Shown: positions 1-8,705, counted from the first letter of the stretch. The stretch is 20,008 nt of DNA from Smithella sp. (GCA_012797505.1 JAAZOZ010000082.1:1-20008); one strand, 5' to 3'. Translations and numbers: made by a program. The notes: generated by a model not told the origin, from the letters alone.

Positions 1-3000
1 CAGCTCACCGATATTGCCGTGGTATTGATAGGCGCCGCCCACCATCACCGACGGCAAGAATTTCACCCGGTCCTCGTTTACCTTCTGCTGCTTTTCCTGA
101 ACCTGAAGCTTCTTGACGGCAAGCAATCTGTTGTTTTGCACAGCCAGGTCAATCACCTTTTGCAGGTTCAAAGCTTCGGGAAGGTCCTGCGCGCCGGCAG
201 AGGCGGACAGCAGGCACACGGCGACCATGGAAAGGATCATCAACTTTTTTCCCCCGCCCACAATCCCGGCCGCCTGCGAACCGGCCGGCAATTCCCGACC
301 TTCATCGATTGGCTTCATCAGGCAGGCATACAGCACCGGCACCAGGAACAGGGAAATAACCATGGCCAGCATGATTCCTACCGCAATCACGCTGGCCAGC
401 GGGCTCCACAGCGGAGAGCCGGAAAGGATCATGGGAATCACACCGATCGCCGCGGCGCTGGCGGTCAAAAAGATGGGGCGCAATCGCCTTTTTCCGGACT
501 CGATCGCGGCTGTTGCGATGGACGCCCCGCCGCGGTGCAGTTCGTCGGCATGGTCCAGCAGGATGATGGCGTTTCTGACCACAATGCCGGAGAGGCTGAT
601 CAGGCCGACAAACGCGGTAAATCCAAACGGGTTGCCGGTCATCAACAGGCCCAGCATGGCCCCGAACATGCTGAGCGGAATAGTCAGCATGACCATAAAC
701 GTTTCCTTCAGGTTGCGGAACTGGAAAAGCAGCACCAGAAAAATCATAAACAGACTGACGACCAGAGCCGTCAGCATTTCGGAAAAGGTTTCTTTCTGGT
801 TTTCGTATTCTCCCCCGTATTCGATTTTGTAACCCGTAGGCAGGGAAAGGCCCGCGATCCGCGGACCGGCCATTTTCAACACCTGCGAGGCCAGATAGCC
901 GTCCGCCGGCTCGCACTGCACGGTCAGCGTACGCAGCCCGTTGAGATGGTTGATCCGGCCGGTCTGCCACTGTGGTTCCAGGGAGGCAATCTGGCGAAGC
1001 GGCACGCCCGCGCCGGTCACGGGAGACGTCAGATACAGGTTTTCCACGTCGCCGAAATGCCGCCGACTTTTTTCATCCAGGCGAAGCACGATGTCCACAG
1101 CCACATTCCCTTCGTACAGCGTGGATACGGGAGCGCCGGTGAATCCCGCATAGATGGATTTCGCCACGCTTTCGGTGGTGAACCCCAGGCGCTCGGCGCC
1201 GTCTTTGAGCCGGACGGCAACGCCGTAATAATCCTCCCGGCTGTCCAAACGGAGAAAGGCGACGGCTTGTGTCCGCCGAAGAATGTCCTCAACTTTGTTC
1301 CCTATGGACTTCATCGTCGCGAGGTCTTCGCCGATAATCCGGATTTCGACGGAGGCGTCCGAGGGAACCCCCTGTTGCAGCAGCCGGGCCTGGACCCTTC
1401 CTTCCGGGACCACTTCGTCGGCCCGCCGGTTCAACTCGCGACGCAGCCGTTTGGCGTCGTCATCCCGGCGCGTATTGACGAGGATCTGCGCGAAATTGGC
1501 CGCTGGATTCCCCTGCATGAAATTGTAGTAAAAGCGCGGAATACTGGAACCGACAAACGTCGCACAGGACACAACGGCCGGGTCGCGCTGAATCAATTCC
1601 TGAATTCCGCCGATCGCGATCTCCGTTTTCTTAAGCTTGGTGCCGGTGGGCATCCATAAATCCACGATCAGCTGGTTGCGTTCAGCTTCCGGAAAAAATT
1701 TCTGCGGGATGATCTGGTAGAGGACAACCGCCATGACCATGGCCCCGAGGCAGACCAGAATGGTCAGTCGGGCATGCGCCATGCTCCAGACGATGGCGCG
1801 GTCATAGCCGGATTGCATGAGGTTCAGAACGGATCTGCGGGGCGGCCGCGGGGAGGTTTCCCCGGCGGGATTGCGCAGGCCTTTGCGAATGAAGGTCAGG
1901 CACAGTACCGGGGTCAGCACCATGGCGACGACAAAGGAAGCCGAAAGCGCGATGGAGACGGTCAGCGGCAAAGCGATAATGAAATCTTTCACCATGCCCG
2001 ACAGCATGACCATCGGCAAAAAGGCCGCGATGATGGTGATGGTGGCCGTCAGAATGGGCACCACCAGCTCGGTCGCGCTTTTCCAGGCGGCGGTTTGCGG
2101 CCGCACGCCGTTGTCCAGGAGCTCGACATAATTGTCGGCGACCACGACCGCGTCGTCCACCACCATGCCCAGTACTACGATCAGGGCTGCAAGCGAGACC
2201 TGGTGCAGTTCAATGCCGAAAAAATGCAGCAGCGCGAAGGTCATGGCGACCGTCATGGGAATCGCCGTGGCGGCGACGGCGGCGACACGGAAAGGAAGCA
2301 GGAGAATGATGACCAGGATCACCGCGGCAATGGCCAGTACAAACTCAAACAAAAAATGGCTGACATTCCGCTCAACGATTCTGGGCTGGTTGACGATCGT
2401 GTTCAGTTTGACGCCGGCCGGAAGCCATTTGGACGCTTCATGGAGTTTCCGGTCCACCGCCTTTCCAAAGGCAACAATGTTGTATCCTTCATGCGCCTGA
2501 ACGGCAAGCAGGATGCTGCTCCGGCCGTTGACGATGATTTTGGAGGACGCCTCCTCGAACCGCCGCTCGATGCGGGCCACATCCCGGAGGCGGACGACTT
2601 CGCCGGTTTTCGCGAAACCGACAATCTGATGGCCGATCTCCTCTTCCGTTTTGTAGTATCCCTGCGTATAAAGAGGGACACGGGCATCGGATGTCGAGAG
2701 ATCGCCGGCCGGGCCTATCGTGTTTTGCGACTGGAGGATTTTCATCACCTGATCCAGCCGGACTCCATAGAGCGCCATCTTCGCGCTGTCGGTGAAGACG
2801 ACAATCTGCTCCTTTTGCTCGCCGAGGCGCCTGATTTTCGACACCTCTTTCATGGTTCGGAGCGTGTCTTCCAGTTTTTGCGCGTAGTCCCGAAGCTCGG
2901 CGTACCGCGGCTCGTCCATTTCGACGGCAATAATTAGAGCTTCCGTGTCGCCGAACTCCGAATTCACGATCGGGCCGTACACGCCCGCAGGCAGGCTGAC

Positions 3001-3360
3001 GGCCTTCAGGACGTTCAGTTGATGATTCAGTTTGCTCCAGAAGGGATCGAAATTTTCGACGTCATTGTTCAGCCAGACGGTGATCACCACCATGCCGTCC
3101 GAGGTCACGGAGGTCGTTTTTTCCTTGCGCACCTCCGCGTACTGGAATAGATACTGTTCCAGTTTCCGGGTAACCTGCTCTTCCACCTGCAGGGCGTTGG
3201 CCCCGGGATAAAGGGCGATCACCTGCCCCACGCGAACCTTGACTTTGGCGTCTTCGCGGCGCGGCATTTCCATCAGGGAATACACACCGACCAGAAACGT
3301 CAGGGCGAGAATGGACAGGGTGACCTGTGGATATTTGAGCGATTTCTTGACAAAATTCAT
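1..3360 (-). CDS. RND efflux pump fused in frame to the start of a TolC-family outer-membrane factor (partial)
   Basis: This is the inner-membrane proton-driven pump of a tripartite efflux system. Reading from ATG at 3360 there is no stop for 1120 codons, to base 1. Residues 1-1017 are a complete AcrB-type pump of normal length. An N-terminal membrane helix is followed by the periplasmic porter region, and the TM4 motif VVDDAVV carries D402 and D403. The TM10 motif VVRNAII has Arg929 where AcrB has Lys940. The last helix ends near LVPVLYACLMKP. Instead of stopping, the frame passes through a Gly/Ala-rich linker (1021-1037) and a KK plus hydrophobic segment (1038-1057). It then enters a typical outer-membrane efflux protein start (LNLQKVIDLAVQNN, then FLPSVMVGGAYQY), open at the edge. 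The start overlaps the adaptor stop as ATGA, so translation is probably coupled. Pump identity is firm; whether the product is one chain or is processed is unknown. A sequencing error removing a stop is the main alternative. Confidence 0.9.
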   Translation of the reverse strand, partial: MNFVKKSLKYPQVTLSILALTFLVGVYSLMEMPRREDAKVKVRVGQVIALYPGANALQVEEQVTRKLEQYLFQYAEVRKEKTTSVTSDGMVVITVWLNNDVENFDPFWSKLNHQLNVLKAVSLPAGVYGPIVNSEFGDTEALIIAVEMDEPRYAELRDYAQKLEDTLRTMKEVSKIRRLGEQKEQIVVFTDSAKMALYGVRLDQVMKILQSQNTIGPAGDLSTSDARVPLYTQGYYKTEEEIGHQIVGFAKTGEVVRLRDVARIERRFEEASSKIIVNGRSSILLAVQAHEGYNIVAFGKAVDRKLHEASKWLPAGVKLNTIVNQPRIVERNVSHFLFEFVLAIAAVILVIILLLPFRVAAVAATAIPMTVAMTFALLHFFGIELHQVSLAALIVVLGMVVDDAVVVADNYVELLDNGVRPQTAAWKSATELVVPILTATITIIAAFLPMVMLSGMVKDFIIALPLTVSIALSASFVVAMVLTPVLCLTFIRKGLRNPAGETSPRPPRRSVLNLMQSGYDRAIVWSMAHARLTILVCLGAMVMAVVLYQIIPQKFFPEAERNQLIVDLWMPTGTKLKKTEIAIGGIQELIQRDPAVVSCATFVGSSIPRFYYNFMQGNPAANFAQILVNTRRDDDAKRLRRELNRRADEVVPEGRVQARLLQQGVPSDASVEIRIIGEDLATMKSIGNKVEDILRRTQAVAFLRLDSREDYYGVAVRLKDGAERLGFTTESVAKSIYAGFTGAPVSTLYEGNVAVDIVLRLDEKSRRHFGDVENLYLTSPVTGAGVPLRQIASLEPQWQTGRINHLNGLRTLTVQCEPADGYLASQVLKMAGPRIAGLSLPTGYKIEYGGEYENQKETFSEMLTALVVSLFMIFLVLLFQFRNLKETFMVMLTIPLSMFGAMLGLLMTGNPFGFTAFVGLISLSGIVVRNAIILLDHADELHRGGASIATAAIESGKRRLRPIFLTASAAAIGVIPMILSGSPLWSPLASVIAVGIMLAMVISLFLVPVLYACLMKPIDEGRELPAGSQAAGIVGGGKKLMILSMVAVCLLSASAGAQDLPEALNLQKVIDLAVQNNRLLAVKKLQVQEKQQKVNEDRVKFLPSVMVGGAYQYHGNIGEL
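184..255 (-). other. Internal signal-peptide-like segment at the pump/outer-membrane-factor junction
   Basis: Codons 1036-1059 of the fused frame encode a Gly-Lys-Lys start, the hydrophobic stretch MILSMVAVCLLS, and then ASAGAQ, which matches a type I signal-peptidase site (small residues at -3 and -1, cut after AGA). The preceding pump helix leaves its tail in the cytoplasm, so the positive charges lie on the correct side for Sec insertion. An internal ATG at 238-240 could also start a separate outer-membrane factor, although no clear Shine-Dalgarno sequence is visible in front of it. Cleavage or re-initiation would each yield a normal outer-membrane protein. This is inference from topology. 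Confidence 0.6.
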
Positions 3361-4400
3361 AATGCCTGCTTGAGCGCGATCAAAGATCCGTTGTGCAGTT
3401 TATGCTGGCCGCCGACCACGACCAGTTCGCCGGGCGCAAGACCCGCCGTCACCACGATGCCGTTTTCGTCGATCTTCCCCAGCGAGATTTTCCTCCGGAA
3501 GGCCCGCCGTTTGACGTCGTCCACAACGAAGACATAGGCCGTGTTGTCCATGTCACGCAAAACCGCCTCTCCGGGAACACGGATCACTTCCTCCTCGCGA
3601 CCGGACGGGATTTGAATCTCGGCCGTCATGCCCGGCCGCAGGATCCCGTCGGGATTGGGCACTTCCATCCTGACGGAAAAAGCCCGCGTGGTCGGTTCCG
3701 CGAGAGACCCGACTTCAATCACTCTGCCCGAAAATGCCGAATCAATGGACGCAACATAAATTTTCGCTTTCACATCCATTTTAATGAAGCGCAGCTCGGT
3801 TTCCGGCACGGAAGCGTTCACATGAACCAGGCGAATATCCGAAACGCCGAAGAGCGGCAAACCGGCGCCGATGATTTCCCCCACCTCCACGCCGCGCTTG
3901 AGCAGCACCCCCCGAAAGGGAGAATACAATCTGGTCTCGGCCAGATTTTTCGTATGCAGCTTCTGCTGGGCTCTGGCCATTTTCAGCCCGTTGGAGATTT
4001 TGGAATAGTCGCTTTCGGACAGGCTTCCGCGTTCGTGCATAAGGTTCAGCCGGTCGTATTCATCCTGGATCTGGGCCGCGTTGGCATCGGCGATTTCCTT
4101 GGCGATCCGGTAATTTTCAGGATCCAGGCTCGCCAGCAGTTGCCCCTTTTCAATCATGGCCCCTTCTCTGGCCGCGATATAGTTGATCTTCCCGGACACC
4201 ATGAAGCCCAGCCGGGCGGTTTTCGAACCTTCTATGTTTCCGCTGACGGCAATGACCCTGGCCACCGTCTTCTTTTCGATCTTTTGGGCAATTACGAAAA
4301 CGGGCGCGGCCTCCGGCGGGGCTGCGTCTTTATCGCCGCAACCGAACATCAGAAAAAGCACGGGGCATAATAAGAAAAAAAACGACATTTTAATTTTCAT
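3357..4400 (-). CDS. Efflux membrane-fusion (periplasmic adaptor) lipoprotein, HlyD/AcrA type
   Basis: This 347-residue protein bridges the RND pump and the outer-membrane channel. The N-terminus is a lipoprotein signal with Cys21 in LMFGC; the lipobox is slightly unusual (Phe at -2) but is followed by GDKDAAPP, a normal soluble linker. A first lipoyl/barrel half follows (ARLGFMVSGKI, EGAMIEKGQLLASLDP), then a helical hairpin around 95-160, the second lipoyl half (TRLYSPFRGVLLKRGVEVGE), a beta-barrel (LRPGMTAEIQIP) and a membrane-proximal domain. I chose ATG at 4398-4400 over the upstream GTG at 4410-4412 because GAAGG sits five bases before it. The gene lies 27 bases after the regulator and overlaps the pump start by ATGA, so the three genes form one operon. 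Confidence 0.93.
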   Translation of the reverse strand: MKIKMSFFFLLCPVLFLMFGCGDKDAAPPEAAPVFVIAQKIEKKTVARVIAVSGNIEGSKTARLGFMVSGKINYIAAREGAMIEKGQLLASLDPENYRIAKEIADANAAQIQDEYDRLNLMHERGSLSESDYSKISNGLKMARAQQKLHTKNLAETRLYSPFRGVLLKRGVEVGEIIGAGLPLFGVSDIRLVHVNASVPETELRFIKMDVKAKIYVASIDSAFSGRVIEVGSLAEPTTRAFSVRMEVPNPDGILRPGMTAEIQIPSGREEEVIRVPGEAVLRDMDNTAYVFVVDDVKRRAFRRKISLGKIDENGIVVTAGLAPGELVVVGGQHKLHNGSLIALKQAL

Positions 4401-4405
4401 AAAAA

Positions 4406-4410
4406 CCTTC
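4406..4410 (-). promoter_or_regulatory. Ribosome binding site that decides the adaptor start
   Basis: GAAGG lies five T residues upstream of the ATG at 4398-4400. The alternative GTG at 4410-4412 would place its own codons across this site and has only a distant AAGG. The site therefore favours the shorter, 347-residue form. Confidence 0.6.
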
Positions 4411-4427
4411 ACAAAAAAACGCCTTCC

Positions 4428-5072
4428 CTACTTTTTGTCACAGTTCTCGGGCATTGCGATTCCATGCATGATTGCGTCAATGACCTGGTCGAGCTCCCGG
4501 TCGTAATCGTCGAGCTCGATCATCGGGCCGAACAGGTTGCGGTAAACGAAAAAAAGCACCAGGTTGGCCAGAATACTGCGGCCGGCGACGACCGCGTCGA
4601 TCTCGCCTTTCATCAGCCCTTTGTCGACCATTTCCCTGTGATATTCCGCAAACACCTCGACCGCCCGGGAAATGATTTTGTCGTAGAGGATCTGCCGGAT
4701 GTCCTCATGATACATGGCTTCCGTAATGACAATGCGCAGCATCGGAAAAACGGCATCGATCATGGCCATTCGATCTTTCAATACCCCCTTGATGCCGGAG
4801 CGAAGATCTTCGTGACCTTCATGGAAAAGAATTTTTTTGAGTCCGTACACGACCAGAAGCTCCGCGATGACATTTCCCAGATGCATCAGAATGCCGCGCA
4901 GAATGTCTTTCTTTGTTTTAAAGTAGCGGAAAATGGTTCCTTCCGCGACACCGGCCTGGCGCGCGATTTCGCTCGTACTGGCCGCACTGAAGCCTTTTTC
5001 CGAGATGACGCCAATGGCCGCATCGAGGATCTTTTTTTCTTTTTCCGACATTTTTAAATCAGCAGTTTGCAT
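4428..5072 (-). CDS. TetR-family transcriptional repressor of the efflux operon
   Basis: This is a 214-residue TetR-family regulator. The N-terminal three-helix DNA-binding domain reads KKILDAAIGVISEKGFSAAS, then TSEIARQAGVAEGTIFRYF and KTKKDIL (about residues 14-61), which matches the family closely, including the G-x-I/L-Y/F-x-YF recognition helix. The remaining 150 residues form the variable helical ligand-binding and dimerisation domain, so the inducer cannot be predicted. GAGAGGGG lies about seven bases before ATG 5072, supporting this start over Met8. It is the first gene of the operon, and a perfect inverted repeat sits over the operon promoter. Autorepression and control of the pump are therefore likely. 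Confidence 0.95.
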   Translation of the reverse strand: MQTADLKMSEKEKKILDAAIGVISEKGFSAASTSEIARQAGVAEGTIFRYFKTKKDILRGILMHLGNVIAELLVVYGLKKILFHEGHEDLRSGIKGVLKDRMAMIDAVFPMLRIVITEAMYHEDIRQILYDKIISRAVEVFAEYHREMVDKGLMKGEIDAVVAGRSILANLVLFFVYRNLFGPMIELDDYDRELDQVIDAIMHGIAMPENCDKK

Positions 5073-5144
5073 GATTAACCCCTCTCATTTTGTAAAGCAA
5101 AGTAATTTCATGTATTTATAAAAAATTCCTCCGTTTCGCCTTGT

Positions 5145-5162
5145 TGAGTGAGTAATCACTCA
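5145..5162. promoter_or_regulatory. Probable TetR operator
   Basis: TGAGTGA-GTAA-TCACTCA is a perfect 7-base inverted repeat with a 4-base centre. Its size and symmetry are typical of TetR-family sites that use TGAnTGA-like half sites. It lies 73 bases upstream of the repressor start and covers the position expected for the -10 element of the minus-strand promoter, so bound repressor would block RNA polymerase. It is about 60 bases from the putative prmC promoter, so prmC control is possible but less likely. Confidence 0.75.
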
Positions 5163-5180
5163 TTTTTTGGTTTTTGTCAA
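5152..5180 (-). promoter_or_regulatory. Promoter of the tetR-adaptor-RND operon
   Basis: Reading the minus strand, a perfect -35 TTGACA occupies 5175-5180. With a 17-base spacer the -10 is GATTAC (5152-5157); with 18 bases it is ATTACT. Each matches the consensus at three of six positions, and both lie inside the operator repeat. A weak -10 under an operator is usual for tightly repressed efflux promoters. The predicted leader is about 70 nt. Confidence 0.6.
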
Positions 5181-5224
5181 TACCTTTTTTAAGCGACGCC
5201 GTCGCCATGAAGAAAAATGGCCAT

Positions 5225-5253
5225 TTGGATATTTGGCCGCAATGAGATATAGA
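5225..5253 (+). promoter_or_regulatory. Possible promoter of prmC-murA-hisD
   Basis: TTGGAT (5225-5230), a 17-base spacer and TATAGA (5248-5253) lie about 50 bases before the prmC start. The match to consensus is modest. It is listed because the upstream neighbour is divergent and the three-gene operon must start in this gap. Confidence 0.35.
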
Positions 5254-5294
5254 TTAATCAATTTTCGGAGTGGCTATACGGAACTCCTCGTTAC

Positions 5295-5301
5295 AAAGGG
5301 G
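5295..5301 (+). promoter_or_regulatory. Ribosome binding site that decides the prmC start
   Basis: AAAGGGG ends four bases before ATG 5306. The same frame is open from GTG 5270, but that codon has only TCGGAG in front of it and would add 12 residues not expected in PrmC. The ATG start is preferred. Confidence 0.65.
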
Positions 5302-5305
5302 AAAA

Positions 5306-6157
5306 ATGACGATCCGGCAAATCATTTTTGAAGCAACGCAAAAGCTTGAAAAGGCAGGGATTCCTTCGGCCCGTCTTGACGCGGAAGTTCTGCTGGCCTT
5401 TCTTTTGCGATGCGAGAGGCTGGCGTTCATCAAAAATCCTGACGATAAGATCAGCGAGAAGCAACTGGCCGCCTTTGACCGGCTGATCGAGCGAAGAACG
5501 GGTGGAGAGCCGGTGGCCTACATGACGGGCCGGAAAGCGTTCTGGTCCTTTGCCCTGGAGGTCAATCCCGCCGTGCTGATTCCCCGCCCCGACACGGAAG
5601 TGATTGTCGAAGAGGCTCTGGCCGTCTTGCGGCAGGAGTCCTGGCGCCGCCCGCGCATTCTGGATATCGGCACGGGAAGCGGGGCAATCGCGCTGGCGCT
5701 GGCCTGCGAAGTTCCCGGCGCGTCCATCACCGCCACGGATATCTCGGAGGCGGCCCTCCAAACAGCGCAAAAAAATGCCGCGGCACTGAACGTGGAACCA
5801 ATCGTGTTTCTCAAGGGCGATCTCTTCGAGCCGGTTGAAGGCCGGTTTGACCTGATTGTGTCCAACCCCCCCTACATCGGGGCGGATGAATACCAATCCC
5901 TGCCCCCGGGCGTAAAAAATTTCGAGCCGGAGGAAGCGCTGCGCGCGGGTCAAACAGGTCTGGAATTTTACGAAAAGTTGATATATCAGGCACACGGATA
6001 CCTTACAGAAAATGGCTGGCTTTTGCTCGAAATCGGCGCTAGACAAAAACAGGAAGTTCGCGCCATCTATGAAGCCCATCAGGATTTTTACGAACGCATC
6101 GATGTGCGTGAAGACTACGCGGGATTGCCGCGCGTCATCAAAGGAAGGAGAAGGTAA
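5306..6157 (+). CDS. prmC: Peptide chain release factor N5-glutamine methyltransferase
   Basis: PrmC methylates the glutamine of the GGQ motif of release factors RF1 and RF2, using S-adenosylmethionine, in the cytoplasm. The 283-residue product has the family layout: an N-terminal helical substrate-recognition domain (1-80), the linker VLIPRPDTE (91-98), the Rossmann SAM motif DIGTGSGAIAL (120-130), and the diagnostic NPPY tetrapeptide (187-190) that holds the target glutamine amide. The end of the domain shows EPxxAL and LEFYEKLI. The length is normal. prfA, its usual partner, is not adjacent; the upstream neighbour is the divergent efflux operon. The murA ribosome binding site lies inside its last codons, so the two genes are translated together. 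Confidence 0.95.
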   Translation: MTIRQIIFEATQKLEKAGIPSARLDAEVLLAFLLRCERLAFIKNPDDKISEKQLAAFDRLIERRTGGEPVAYMTGRKAFWSFALEVNPAVLIPRPDTEVIVEEALAVLRQESWRRPRILDIGTGSGAIALALACEVPGASITATDISEAALQTAQKNAAALNVEPIVFLKGDLFEPVEGRFDLIVSNPPYIGADEYQSLPPGVKNFEPEEALRAGQTGLEFYEKLIYQAHGYLTENGWLLLEIGARQKQEVRAIYEAHQDFYERIDVREDYAGLPRVIKGRRR

Positions 6158-7405
6158 GTGGACAAGATTGTTATTTCCGGCGGCAGGCCGCTTCACGGAG
6201 ACGTTCAAATCAGCGGCGCGAAGAACGCCGCCCTGCCGGTGCTGACGGCCGCGCTTCTGACCGAAGAGCCCTGCACGTTTTCCAATATTCCCGATCTGGT
6301 CGATATTAAAACCGCCGGCAAGCTCTTAAGAAATATGGGCGTGGAAATCGAAGGCGCGGGCACGGTCAAAATCAGCGCTGAAAAATTGACCAACAGCGTC
6401 GCCCCCTATGATCTGGTCAAGACGATGCGCGCTTCCATCCTGGTTCTCGGGCCGCTGGTGGCCCGCACGGGCAAAGCCCGCGTCTCTCTTCCCGGCGGCT
6501 GCGCCATCGGAGCGCGCCCCGTCAATCTGCATATCAAGGCGCTTCAGGACATGGGCGCGACCGTGGATCTGCAGGGAGGCTATATCGAAGCCAGGGCCGG
6601 CAGACTGAAGGGCGCCGATATTTATTTTGATCTGCCCACGGTGACCGGCACGGAAAATATCATGATGGCGGCAACCCTGGCGGAGGGCACCACCGTGCTC
6701 AACAACGCCGCGCGGGAGCCGGAAATCGTCAATCTGGCGGACGTGCTCCGGGGCATGGGCGCAAAAATCAACGGCGCGGGAACGGACGTGATCACCATCA
6801 CCGGCGTGTCCAGACTGTCCGGAACCGAGGCGGCTATCATTCCCGACCGGATTGAAGCCGGCACCTTCATGATCGCCGCCGGAATCACCGGCGGGGAAAT
6901 CAACGTGCTGGGATGCGTTCCCCAGCACCTGGAGGCGCTGATCAACAAACTGCGGGACACCGGCATGAAAATCCAGCCCATCGAAGGGGGTCTGCGCGTG
7001 GCCGCCGGAAATAAAATTGCCAGTGTGGACGTCAAAACCCTTCCCCACCCCGGCTTCCCGACGGATCTGCAGGCGCAGATCATGGCCTACCTGTGCGTCG
7101 GCAGCGGCCTTTCCGTCATCACGGAAACGGTCTTTGAAAACCGCTTCATGCACGTGAGCGAACTGATGCGCATGGGCGCGGACATCACGATTCAGGGCGG
7201 CAGCGCCGTGGTGCGCGGCGTTCCCGCTTTGAACGGCGCGCAGACGATGGCCACGGATCTGCGGGCCTCCGCCTCGCTGATTCTGGCGGCGCTGGTCGCC
7301 CGGGGTGAAACCGAGATTTCGAGGGTCTATCACATTGACCGGGGTTACGAGAATATCGAGAAGAAATTTTCCGCGCTGGGCGCGGACATCAAAAGGGTAA
7401 AATAA
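6158..7405 (+). CDS. murA: UDP-N-acetylglucosamine 1-carboxyvinyltransferase
   Basis: MurA transfers enolpyruvate from phosphoenolpyruvate to UDP-GlcNAc, the first committed step of peptidoglycan synthesis, in the cytoplasm. The 415-residue protein has the conserved SGAKNAALPV loop with Lys22 and Asn23, Arg91, and the mobile catalytic loop GGCAIGARPV with Cys115 and Arg120, in Escherichia coli numbering without offset. The presence of Cys115 rather than Asp predicts fosfomycin sensitivity at the target. GFPTDLQAQ holds the expected acidic residue of the second domain. The start is GTG, directly after the prmC stop TAA, with AGGAGAAGG as ribosome binding site. The gap to hisD is one base. Confidence 0.97.
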   Translation: MDKIVISGGRPLHGDVQISGAKNAALPVLTAALLTEEPCTFSNIPDLVDIKTAGKLLRNMGVEIEGAGTVKISAEKLTNSVAPYDLVKTMRASILVLGPLVARTGKARVSLPGGCAIGARPVNLHIKALQDMGATVDLQGGYIEARAGRLKGADIYFDLPTVTGTENIMMAATLAEGTTVLNNAAREPEIVNLADVLRGMGAKINGAGTDVITITGVSRLSGTEAAIIPDRIEAGTFMIAAGITGGEINVLGCVPQHLEALINKLRDTGMKIQPIEGGLRVAAGNKIASVDVKTLPHPGFPTDLQAQIMAYLCVGSGLSVITETVFENRFMHVSELMRMGADITIQGGSAVVRGVPALNGAQTMATDLRASASLILAALVARGETEISRVYHIDRGYENIEKKFSALGADIKRVK

Positions 7406-7406
7406 G

Positions 7407-8705
7407 ATGAAAATTCTTCGAGCCGACGCAAAAGCCTTCCACCATTTTTTTGCCGCCCTGAGAACCAGGGGCGGGGCATTTTCACCGAAGCTGCTGTCGG
7501 ACGTGGCCCGGATCGTTCGGGAAGTGTCCGTTCGGGGGGACGAGGCCCTGTTTTCCTACACCCGGAAATTCGACGGCCACGACCTGACGCCCGCAACCGT
7601 CGAAGCAACGGACGCGGAAAAAGAAGAGGCGCTGGCCGGCGTAAATCCGCAGGACCGGGAAGTCATCCGGCTTGCGGCGGCGCGGATTGAAAAGTATCAC
7701 CGCCGGCAGATCGCGCAGGGATGGTCCATGAAAGACGAAGACGGCGCCGAACTGGGCCAGCGGATTCTGCCGCTGGCGCGGGTGGGCGTTTACGCGCCGG
7801 GCGGAAAGGCCTTTTATCCTTCCACCATCCTGATGGCGGCGATCCCCGCTCGTCTCGCGGGGGTCAAGGAAGTTCTGCTGGCGAGCCCCGTGAAGGACGG
7901 CCGGCTTTCCCCGCTCATCGCCGCGGCGGCCGAAGCCGCCCGGGTGGACCGCATTTTCAAGATCGGCGGCGCGCAGGCCATTGCCGCTCTGGCATACGGA
8001 ACTGAAAGCGTTCCGCGCGTGGACAAAATCGTAGGGCCGGGCAACGCCTATGTCGCCGCGGCCAAAAAGCTGGTGTTCGGACAGGTGGCCATCGACATGA
8101 TCGCCGGCCCGAGCGAGGTGGCGATCATCGCCGATTCAACCGCCGACCCCGTTTTCGCGGCGGCGGACATGCTGGCGCAGGCCGAACACGACGAAAAGGC
8201 AGCGGCTGTTCTTTTCACGCCCGATCCCGATCTGGCGCGGGAGGTCGCCGCAGAAATCCGGCGGCAGATAAAACCCCTGCCCCGGAAAAAAATCATTCAA
8301 AAATCCCTTTCTTCCTTCGGCGCGATCATCATCACGGCCGATATCGATGAAGCGGCGGCGCTGACCAATCTCTTCGCGCCGGAGCATCTGGAATTGATGG
8401 TGGAAAATCCGACAAATGCCCTGAGGCACATTCGCAGCGCGGGTTCCGTTTTTCTGGGGTCTTATACGCCGGAAGCCCTCGGCGATTACATTGCGGGCGC
8501 CAACCACATTCTGCCCACGGAAGGCACGGCGCGCTTCTCTTCGCCTCTGGGGGTTTATGATTTCTACAAGCGGATGAGCGTCCTGTCTTTTTCCCGGGCG
8601 GCGTTTGAAAATCTGTCGGAGGCGACGAGGCATTTCGCGCGAATGGAAGGCCTCTGCGCGCACGCCAATTCGGTGCAGGTCCGATGTAAAAGCGGTAAAA
8701 ATTAA
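7407..8705 (+). CDS. hisD: Histidinol dehydrogenase
   Basis: HisD catalyses the last two NAD-dependent oxidations of histidine synthesis, L-histidinol to L-histidine, as a zinc enzyme. The 432 residues are of full length. Visible motifs include the NAD-domain stretch VGVYAPGGKAFYPST (127-140), GPGNAY (210-215) and AGPSEVAIIAD (233-243). The zinc ligands are Gln258 and His261 in AQAEHDEKA, Asp360 in ALGDY and His419 in EGLCAHAN. The catalytic pair Glu326-His327 lies in APEHLE. It follows murA by one base, with AAGGG about ten bases before ATG. No other his gene is in the window. The operon ends here with a palindrome. Confidence 0.97.
   Translation: MKILRADAKAFHHFFAALRTRGGAFSPKLLSDVARIVREVSVRGDEALFSYTRKFDGHDLTPATVEATDAEKEEALAGVNPQDREVIRLAAARIEKYHRRQIAQGWSMKDEDGAELGQRILPLARVGVYAPGGKAFYPSTILMAAIPARLAGVKEVLLASPVKDGRLSPLIAAAAEAARVDRIFKIGGAQAIAALAYGTESVPRVDKIVGPGNAYVAAAKKLVFGQVAIDMIAGPSEVAIIADSTADPVFAAADMLAQAEHDEKAAAVLFTPDPDLAREVAAEIRRQIKPLPRKKIIQKSLSSFGAIIITADIDEAAALTNLFAPEHLELMVENPTNALRHIRSAGSVFLGSYTPEALGDYIAGANHILPTEGTARFSSPLGVYDFYKRMSVLSFSRAAFENLSEATRHFARMEGLCAHANSVQVRCKSGKN

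Noticed and set aside
19..2937. Long open frames on the plus strand (about 546 and 387 codons) opposite the RND gene
   Set aside because: Their translations are low-complexity, rich in His, Gln, Arg and Gly, and show no family motifs. The minus strand here encodes an uninterrupted and recognisable pump.
5193..5205. GCGAC-GCC-GTCGC hairpin between the divergent tetR and prmC genes
   Set aside because: It is not followed by a T-run in either direction and lies between divergent genes where no terminator is needed.
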